This document shows positions 8,487 to 16,260 of a DNA stretch of 17,500 bases, piece by piece. A program made the translations under genes and the position numbers. Every line of letters begins with the position of its first letter. Position 1 is the first letter of the stretch. Under the pieces are notes generated by a model. The model ran no database searches, was not told where the DNA came from, and saw nothing but the letters and a program-made list of their open reading frames with translations. Source of the stretch: Chromera velia. Lineage: Eukaryota; Sar; Chromeraceae. The DNA lies in the NCBI GenBank assembly GCA_018398765.1, contig JAHBMJ010000357.1:1247-18746 (forward strand). Direction: 5' to 3'.

Positions 8487-9476
8487 CTCATTTGACCGCA
8501 GAGAAGGGGCGAGAAGGAAGCTGCTGCTGTGAAAACAAAAAGCCAAAAAGGACAAGAAAAGAGGTGAGGAGAGGTGTGAAGAAAAAAAAACGAGGTACCA
8601 AAAAGAAACGAACAACCGATTCGGAAGCAACTGATTGAGTGCGGGAATTCATCCGCTTTCTGCCCCGACCATTACATTCCTTCCATTCATCTAGACAACG
8701 GTCATTGGCGCAAGTCAGTAGTCATGTGCACACTTTGAATGGAGCATCCATCTTCCTTTCTGTGCTTCTTTCTTACCCACCCTGTCTGGTCTTCCTTTCA
8801 TTCCTACCCATTCTCTCTTTTTTCCTTTTCTGCTGTCCTTCCTTCCTTCCTGCCTTCCTTTCTTCCTTGTTTGCTTGCTTGCGACAATCGAGACTCCCTC
8901 ACCGCCGTGTGAAAAAAGTCCCCCTTTTAAGCTTCTCCTCCTCTTCGTTTGTTGAATGATTATGCCACCGTGCTCGATGGTCTTTTTTGGTGGGTGGAGG
9001 GAAAAAAAGAGGGAAGAGACAGTGCGGGGCCTGGATCACGGGCGTAGCGTGTAGCTCAGCCAAGGCCGTGCAGCCGGCTGGCCTCTCTGGCTGGTTGGTT
9101 AGTTGGTTGGTTGTTCGATGTGTTTGCGTATGTGTCTACATGAGCAGCGGTGTGTGTAAATGCCAGCAGATTGAATGTGCATCTGTCTGTCAGTCAAAAA
9201 ATAAGCCTTTCTGTCCGTCCGACGGGAGGAATGCAGGCAGAGCTCTTCTGTCGGTGCTGCCTTCCCTGTCTGTGTCAGTGTCTGTGTCTGCGTCGGCGTC
9301 TCTCTGTGCGCATCCATCCATCTTTTCATTCTTTCTGCTCTGTCAGGTCAACTGGGCGCAGTCGTCCTTCCGGTAGTTGTGCGTGCGTGCGTGCCACCAC
9401 TCTCCCCCCCGGTCTTTGTTTAAGGTGGATTGAGAATGCAAAGCGCCTACTTGTTGCGTCAGTCAGACAGTCACCG

Positions 9477-9494
9477 GATCGATCGATCGATCGA
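9477..9494. repeat. GATC repeat
   Basis: Four and a half tandem GATC units, which also form an 18-bp self-complementary tract. Confidence 0.9.
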
Positions 9495-9850
9495 AAATGC
9501 AGAAAGAAGAAAAAGGAAGGGGGTCTTGTCAAACAGACAAACAAACAAACAAACGTGCGGCCATTCACAAGGCATACAGCAAGGAGATCAAAGTGGAAAG
9601 GATCACGTATCGATCCTCGCGTGAGATCAGCAAATGCCTCTACAGCGATGATACGATATGATTCAGATCGACCATCGTGGAGGCGGTTTTTTTCTTTCTC
9701 TGTCCCTTTCCGTTCTCATTCACTGTGCGAGTTTCAACGTCAGTGCGTGAGGGTGGCAGAAGGACTATAGGGGGAAAGAGAGGGACAAAGAGGAAGAAAG
9801 ATTGGAAGGAAACACAAAGGAGCCTGAAAACGGATCGACCCTCCTGCGGG

Positions 9851-9875
9851 GAGAGGAGAGGAGAGGAGAGGAGAG
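9851..9875. repeat. GAGAG pentanucleotide repeat (5 units)
   Basis: Five perfect 5-bp units in a purine-rich stretch. Confidence 0.9.
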
Positions 9876-10674
9876 TTTTTGGTTGATTGATTCAAAGGCG
9901 ATAGAGGGAAGAAGAAAAAAGAGAGAAGGAAGAGTTGAGGTCATGGGGGGAGGCCCTATCCTGTAAGCGTATGAATATGCGTCCGTGTCAACCTGTACCC
10001 AGGCATACATTAATACATATTTGTGCACACATGCACGCGCGCGCGCTCTGTATGCGTCTGTGTGCGCGTGTGTGTGTCAAGCGAGGGCATGAGAAGTATC
10101 TTCACTGAGAGAGAAACTCTGTGTGTGTTTTTCCTCTTCTCCCTCCAGGTGGACTGCTCGAAAGGAGCATTTTGTTTGTTTGACGTGATCACAGAACACA
10201 AACGGCGCAGCTGAAGGGGGCAGGGAGGGAAAGAAAAGGACTGGAAGGACGGACCCTCCTTGTTGAGAGCCACACACCGTGAAAGGAAGGAGTCTATTGG
10301 AAGCGGAGGTGGGCGTATGCCTACTGTCTTTGCTTCCCTGCCCGCTCAGCCTTCATGGTCATGCTTTCTCTTCTTTTCTTTTCTTCCGCTCTAACATTTG
10401 CGCTACTCCTCCGCGCATTCCGTCGCCCTCCTGGGCGATTGTACGAAAAACTCCGGAAAGAATGAGAGAGAAAAAATATAGGAAAAAAGGACGAAGAACA
10501 CGATTGTTGAGAAGAAAACTAATCGAGAGAGACAGATTGGAGCAAGTTCTGTCTGCATTCCTTACTCTGGCCTCCTAGTGGTCTGACAGTGGTCTGACTG
10601 ACTAATGATGTTTTAGAGGTCCTGCAGAGAGAGAGAAAGAAGGCCTGTGTTCGCTATTCTTATTTGGTGGCTTC

Positions 10675-10704
10675 GTGTCGTGTCGTGTCGTGTGGTGTGG
10701 TGTC
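10675..10704. repeat. GTGTC/GTGTG pentanucleotide repeat
   Basis: Four CGTGT-type units followed by variant GTGTG units. Confidence 0.85.
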
Positions 10705-11352
10705 ACTTTCTCCTCTTCCTGTATGCGCTTCTTCAAACGATGTACCTCTGTCTCTCTCTCCTCTTCTGTTTGGTCGGTTGACTGTCTGAGTCTGCGTCCG
10801 AGAAAGAGCGTCTGTTCACATCTTCATTCATTTCTGTTTGATCTTCTGAAGGAAAAGGATGGGGTGGTCTGGTTGTACTGGTTCCAGGGGGGCTGGGGTG
10901 CGAAGGTAACGGGTCGAAACGAAGATTCCCTTTTCATGTTACGTGACCCCCCTCCTTTTCTGCGCCCATGTCGGTGAGACGATCTTCTATCTCTCATATT
11001 CTCTCTCTCTCTTTCTCTCTCTTTCTTCCTTTTGCTTTCTGTCGATCTCCTTCTCTCTCTGTTTTCTCTTTGTTTGGTCCTGTCTCTCTCCGCTTCAAAG
11101 TCCTCTTCTCTTTTCTCCTCTGCTCTTCTCTTCTCTCTTCTCTGGCTCGGCGCGGATTTTTCTCTCCCCGCCTGTCAAGTCAAGCTTTTGAAGAGACGCT
11201 GACAGATAGAGAGACCGGAAACAAAGGGGACCCTCCCAAGAGAGGGGGGCAGTGTACAACGAAGGTAACATGTGACTGACTAACTCTGGTTTGAGAAGCC
11301 GAAGGGGTTGGATGGCGGCGTGAGAACGGAAGGAACAATAGGGAAGTAAGTC

Positions 11353-11456
11353 TCTTCTTCTTCTTCTTCTTCTTCTTGTTCTTCTTCTTCTTCTTCTTCT
11401 TCTTCTTGTTCTTGTTCTTGTTCTTCTTCTTCTTCTTCTTCTTCTTCGCTTCTTCC
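11353..11456. repeat. TTC trinucleotide array with TTCTTG interruptions
   Basis: About 100 bp of CTT/TTC triplets, interrupted in the middle by four GTT variants (near 11378, 11408, 11414 and 11420). Long GAA/TTC tracts can form triplex DNA. The Glu-rich or Lys-rich open frames read from the minus strand across this tract are repeat artefacts. Confidence 0.95.
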
Positions 11457-12269
11457 TTCACGTTCTCTGAGAGGGAATTCACCGGACGGGGAGAAGGAAG
11501 GAGTGAACAGATTTCTACGATCTATCGTGTTACCAAATAGAGTCTGTCTGTGTCTGCACAGATTCGAGATGACAACAGGGGGCGAAAACAAGACATGCGC
11601 CCATTCGATCGATCTCTCACTCTCTGACGGGGAGGCGACGCTCAGACAAAAGAGAAGAGCTGTGAAGACAGAGAGAAAGAGAGAGAGAAGGAAATCGCAG
11701 CGTGTGAACAAGGACCCTGTGAAAGAAGCGGGCGTGACTTAACAAGTCTGCTCACACACTTGCTTCCTTTCACATAGAAAAAGAGCGAAAAAGGGACAGA
11801 GAATACCCATTTCTCCGTCATACACTGGCCTCGTATGTATCCTCGCTCTCTCCGTTTGTTCATGTGTTCTCTCTCTCTCTTATTGCTGTCGCTCGCAACT
11901 GACGCTTAGACAGACTCTGGTTGAGGTCTGCAGCGTCTCGACTGACCTCAGTCAACTCGGAAGGGAGCGAGCCCACCCCTTCTTTCCGTCCCCCCCCGTT
12001 GTTCTCAGGGTTCCCTCCCCCTTCCTTCTTCTTTTCTTTTGCATGAGGCGCAGGATTCATTCACTATTCATTCATCCACTCATCCATTTACGTCTTGTAA
12101 TTCTGCCTCTCTCTTCGTCGCCGTTCGCAAAATCCAAATACGACATTGCCTGAAGCTCCGGAGTGTCGTTTCTCCCTCGCTCCCTCTCACACACACATGG
12201 AGGGAGAAGTCGCGGTTGAACCCACCCACTCATCTACGCACCGGGAAAATCCAGCCAAAAGTGATTCAA

Positions 12270-12299
12270 GAAAGAAAGAAAGAAAGAAAAAAAAAAAAC
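12270..12299. repeat. GAAA repeat followed by poly-A
   Basis: Four to five GAAA units run into a 12-base A tract. The position just 3' of a 2-kb featureless region would also fit the tail of an old retroposed sequence, but no element body is recognised. Confidence 0.8.
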
Positions 12300-13090
12300 A
12301 ATGAATGCACCTAGCTCGAATGCACCTTGCTCACTTTTGATTCTCCTCTTGTTTAGTCTGACAATGACCGTTGGACTAAACTATGCTCGCTATTCCATTT
12401 TCTGTCTCTTATTGCTGAATTTATCGATCGAAATACCACGCATGCAACCCGTCGACCGGCCAACCATCGAAGTATTCTCTCTGACAGACTGTAAATCTGA
12501 TTCATTGATGAATTCATGCATGGTGCCTTTGCGTATCATGTGTTCTGTGTGTGTTTGTCACAGCCTGCTCGTCTCCCGGTCTCTATCGATCGTTTGCTTC
12601 TTGCGACGGTGTGGTCAAACACAAAGAAAAGACTTAAGGGTGTGCATGTCCTCACTGCATGCATGCACATTCATTCCGCCACTGATCCTGTACGTCACGT
12701 ACATGCCTGCATACGTACCAATAGGTTGCATGCATTGCATGCTTGTTGATTACGAACGAACGAGTGCATGTGTGGACGGACGGAGGGAAGGGTCAGGAAG
12801 CAGTAGTTGATCGATCGATCATGTGGATGGCCGGCCCGTACGTGTCTTGGACTTGACCCATGTATGTGTGAGGGCCCTCCTCCGAACCGATTCACAAATG
12901 CATCACCAATCCTTGAGAGATCGGATCATGCTGTGGCTGCGTCATGAATCCATGTACTGGCATGCAGATCAACACATACTTCTTCCTCAAACCTGCGGAG
13001 AGGTGGTGTTCCGTAGTTCATTGATTCGATGCAGCATTATGCAGCATCCTCTGACAGCTGTATATTTCTCAAAAAGAGTCCTGTAACTTT
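12300..13090. other. Unassigned region with a 510-bp open frame
   Basis: An ATG at 12301 opens 169 codons on the plus strand (to 12810) with a Leu/Ile/Phe-rich first 40 residues that could be a signal or membrane segment, then Cys/Met/His-rich sequence largely dictated by ATGC and CATG repeats. I recognise no domain, and spacing and codon content do not separate it from chance, so it is not called as a gene. GATC repeats lie at 12809-12820. Confidence 0.3.
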
Positions 13091-13437
13091 GTGAATGACC
13101 CCTCAATGCATATAAATGATCATCACCATCATCATCGATCATCATGCACTATCGCCATCGGCCTGTATAAGGCGCTAGGCGTGGTCTTTACAAATACAAA
13201 CTTAAATATGAATTAACACATTATATTCTTCTGAGTGAAAATTTTTTTTTTTTGTATTAATTGTTATGTTGAACTTAATTACCAGATTCTGGTCCGTCAT
13301 ACAACTAACATAAGTCCCGAATCATTATAATTAAAGTTTTATAAAAAAGAGAAACTAATGCTAGAACTAATAGTAAGAAACACAGTCTTTCGATGCTTGA
13401 ATGCCTTTATGATAGAGGGGTTACTAGGAGCTAGACT

Positions 13438-13510
13438 AAGAGGGGTTAGCATGACTGCTTCAGATACAAAAGACCCCAAGTTCGATTCCAAAAAGGTTCA
13501 TTATTTTTTA
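13438..13510 (+). repeat. tRNA-like internal promoter remnant, possible SINE head
   Basis: AAGTTCGATTCC (13483-13494) matches the pol III B-box and T-loop consensus. About 30 bp upstream, TTAGCATGACTG partly matches the A-box. The flanks of the T-loop do not pair into a proper T-stem, so this is not a functional tRNA. A tRNA-derived SINE or decayed tRNA pseudogene is the likeliest reading. Confidence 0.35.
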
Positions 13511-13927
13511 AACCTGCATGCGCAAAACACACCAGAAATTAAGAGCAACATAATCCGTCATTCAAACAAAACCGTCAAAGGAGACACAGTCATTCAAATA
13601 AAACTCTAGATAAAACCGCCAAAGGAGACGGCAAAGGCATCTCTCGGATCGAATAAAGAGAAACCGTTCGCTTTATCTAGTGCTTTATATTTAGCTTGGT
13701 CAAGCTTAGGAATCCGGTCAACCGGACAAGCTAGCCGGACAAGGTACTAACAAATGTAAACAAGTGTCCTACTAATCAGACAAACGCCAGCAAACGCATA
13801 TAAAAATCTGGTTGACCGAATTGCTTCAATAATGTAAATTGTCTTTGGAGTAAACCTTAAATCACTGCTAAACCTAATGAAATTGAGAGTTGTATTCTTG
13901 GAAGTTGATTCAATTGGACTGTTACTT

Positions 13928-14377
13928 AGTGACCAGATTTGATTTGATAAGATTTGATCTGAGCTTCAAGCTCAAATCTGACCAGATTTGAGGTAGATTT
14001 GAGGTTGAAGTCTAGGGGTCACTCTTGATACTAGTCTCGACAGCATTGAAGACGACATGACACAGTCGACACCACTAACAAATCTTAGAAAGCCCTAGAA
14101 ATAAGAAAATCATTAAAAACTAGACTAAAAGCTAAATTAAGACTCTCAAAATTAATGAGCTATTGTCAAAGGTATATAAGAGCTTATATAAGTTTTGAGC
14201 TTAGAGTTATCCTAGAGAGTCACCTCGAAGATTTTAGGTTAAAGGGTCAGATTTGAAGTAGATTTGATAAGATTTGATGGGCCCTATCATGCTAAAGTTT
14301 CTCAGGCCTAAGATTTGATTTGAGGTTAAACGCTACTTCAAATCAAATCAAATCAAATCAAATCAAATCTGGTCACT
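13928..14377. mobile_element. MITE-like element with 21-bp terminal inverted repeats
   Basis: The left end AGTGACCAGATTTGATTT (with three further bases, 13928-13948) is the exact reverse complement of 14357-14377. The interior is about 400 bp, AT-rich, non-coding, and studded with AGATTTGA motifs, a GAGCTT-C-AAGCTC hairpin (13961-13973), a TATATAAG-AG-CTTATATA palindrome (14173-14190) and an AAATC pentamer run next to the right end. GTYACTTAGT occurs at 13921-13930 and 14381-14390 and may be a remnant target duplication, though its right copy is a few bases away from the terminus and its left copy overlaps the inverted repeat. Size, termini and lack of coding fit a miniature inverted-repeat element; the superfamily is unknown. 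Confidence 0.6.
14338..14370. repeat. AAATC pentanucleotide repeat
   Basis: Six tandem AAATC units directly inside the right terminal inverted repeat of the MITE-like element. They may have grown from the ATCAAATC already present in the terminus. Confidence 0.9.
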
Positions 14378-14600
14378 ACTGTCACTTAGTCTGTCAGTAT
14401 AGTTCGATGAAAATTGAACACTCTTGACTCGAACTCTCGGAGACGGCTTGCATACAGATGCAAATCGATTGAAGTTTCAAGTTCAACAATGAAGTTTTTT
14501 AAATCAAGTCCCTCTTTTAAAAAAGTTCTGATATCATATATTATATTTATAATAGACCGTTACAGACGCAATTCTAGACGGAATTCATCAATCACTGTTT

Positions 14601-15504
14601 TTTCAGGCTGGCGACTCCAGCTTGAGGCTGCTGGTCCACGGCAGTTGTTGTGTAAAGAAACCTATTCAGGAGAATATCTTTTGAGAATTCGCTCAAACTC
14701 CTCAAACATTTGCTCTCCGACCTGCAAAAACGACCAAGTACGACCAAGCAGAAGAAATGAATACATTTATTTTCGCCTCGTTCATAAGTGACATCGCTTA
14801 CATGTTCCATGCACATCTCTGGATCCATTTGCCTATCGTTTCTTGTCACAGAGAGTGTAGCAATTGCGCGCACGGAGGAGTTTCCGAAGCTCATAGCCGG
14901 CAGTCCGTACATGGATTTGATGATATGTTCAACGTGTACTGCATGCAAAGCAGTCGTCGATCGATGCCTGGCTCAACCAACTGTCTAGTCGCTCTGCTTC
15001 CGTTTGTCTGTCTGTCTGTCTGTTTCTCCGCCTGTCTGCCCGTATGTCTGTATGTCTGTACGTATCTGCCTCGTCTTTAAATTGGCCTGTCTGCAGAGTT
15101 GCAGTGGTTGCGTTCAGGTAAGCACAGAGAGCCATTCTTGAAAGCCTCGGAGTGCGACACGCGCTGCACCTCACCTCATGGCCATGAGCTCTTTTGTGTC
15201 AAGGTGCATTTCGCATCTTTCTTTCCAGAATCAAACGAACACGTCTGCCCCCCACTTTGAATTATGAGCTTGGGTGATTGATACACTCCACGAAGATCGG
15301 TCACGGCTTCATGCATAAGGTCGGCCATACACAGAAGTGTCTTCGTCTAGATGAATGAAAAAAGAAGTCGGAGGAAGCATAAAACACAAACGGAAATGCA
15401 ATAGAATCTAAAGAGACGACTTCCGTCCACACCACCACGCCGAAAGTGCATTCACACGGGAGGACATACAGAACATGCACGCCTTGCTTCACTGCAACAG
15501 TCGA
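14601..15504. other. Unassigned region between AT-rich island and EF-hand gene
   Basis: Composition returns to the mixed style of the rest of the window. Open frames of 60-120 codons exist on both strands between 14592 and 15174, but none has a recognisable domain. A TCTG repeat lies at about 15005-15022. The last few hundred bases before 15505 should be the 3' UTR of the minus-strand EF-hand gene, but no polyadenylation hexamer stands out. Confidence 0.4.
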
Positions 15505-15970
15505 TCATCTCAACGAAGTCACTGCCTTCCTCTGAAGTCCTGAGATGTGTACCAGTCGACCTTCCAACGAAGCGCCCAACGGACCAACCAGCATCTCTGC
15601 GTGTCTCATGACTCCAGAGACGAACACCCCCTCTGCTGCCTCGAGGAATTCAGCCCTTGACAGCCTGCCGTCCTTCGTCTGGTCGAATCTCCGCATCTCC
15701 CTCTCGACGGCTGCAGCTAGTACAGACATACTCACATACACACACACATACACACACACACACACACAGAAACACGATCACTCACTCACTCACTCACTCA
15801 CACGTGCACGTGCTCATGCTAAGGGATTTGCGTACATACACAGATACAGACCAAACTACATCCAAGTGTACAAGATGCACGTGAGTTCGAGCGTGTGTCA
15901 TCGTTATCTAAGCGAATCTGAGCATCTCCCTCTCTCCCTCTCTCTCTCTCTCCCCCTCTCTCTCCCTCTC

Positions 15971-16046
<76 letters not shown>

Positions 16047-16221
16047 CTTTCGTTCGTTCGTTCTTTCTTTCGTTCTTTCGTTCTTTCTTTCTTTTTTTCT
16101 TTCTTTCCTTCTTTTTTTCTTTCTTTCTTTCGTTCGTTCGTTCTTTCTTTCGTTCTTTCGTTCTTTCTTTCTTTTTTTCTTTCTTTCCTTCTTTTTTTCT
16201 TTCTTTCTTTCGTTCGTTCGT

Positions 16222-16260
<39 letters not shown>

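Larger units (their letters stand above)
8487..10000. other. Intergenic, no supported gene; GATC, CAAA and GAGAG repeats
   Basis: It contains GTTG/GTTA units near 9088-9113, a GATC run (9477-9494), a CAAA run (about 9537-9554) and five GAGAG units (9851-9875). A splice-acceptor-like CTCTGTCAG at about 9340-9348 is followed by a short frame reading VNWAQSSFR and a stop, but no partner exon is convincing. Confidence 0.4.
10001..12300. other. Intergenic, no supported gene; pyrimidine belts and trinucleotide array
   Basis: Apart from repeats (GTGTC/GTGTG pentamers at about 10675-10704, TC-rich belt 10995-11170, TTC array 11353-11456, GAAA plus poly-A at 12270-12299) I can assign nothing. A short acceptor-like context at about 10125-10149 (TTCCTCTTCTCCCTCCAG) precedes a 21-codon frame ending in TGA at 10214, and a segment 10855-10905 could be read as a Trp-rich exon, but neither has supporting neighbours. 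Confidence 0.4.
13090..14600. mobile_element. AT-rich island, probable mosaic of degenerate mobile elements
   Basis: Base composition changes sharply: pyrimidine microsatellites vanish and the DNA becomes AT-rich with stops in all frames. It holds a tRNA-like B-box (13483-13494), an imperfect tandem repeat of AAACCGYCAAAGGAGAC (13569-13585 and 13613-13629), and an element with inverted termini (13928-14377). No transposase, reverse transcriptase or integrase frame is present, so any elements are non-autonomous or decayed. The outer limits are set by eye from composition. Confidence 0.5.

Noticed and set aside
8200-8532. Ser/Phe/Leu-rich and Lys/Arg/Glu-rich proteins
   Set aside because: These are translations of a TTTC/GAAA microsatellite in successive frames on both strands.
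11180-11711. Poly-Lys and poly-Glu proteins on the minus strand
   Set aside because: They come from the TTC trinucleotide array; the flanking residues show no domain.
15075-15121. 21-nt micro-exon on plus strand between CTGCAG and GTAAGC
   Set aside because: Good splice-like borders, but seven codons with no neighbouring exon cannot be supported.
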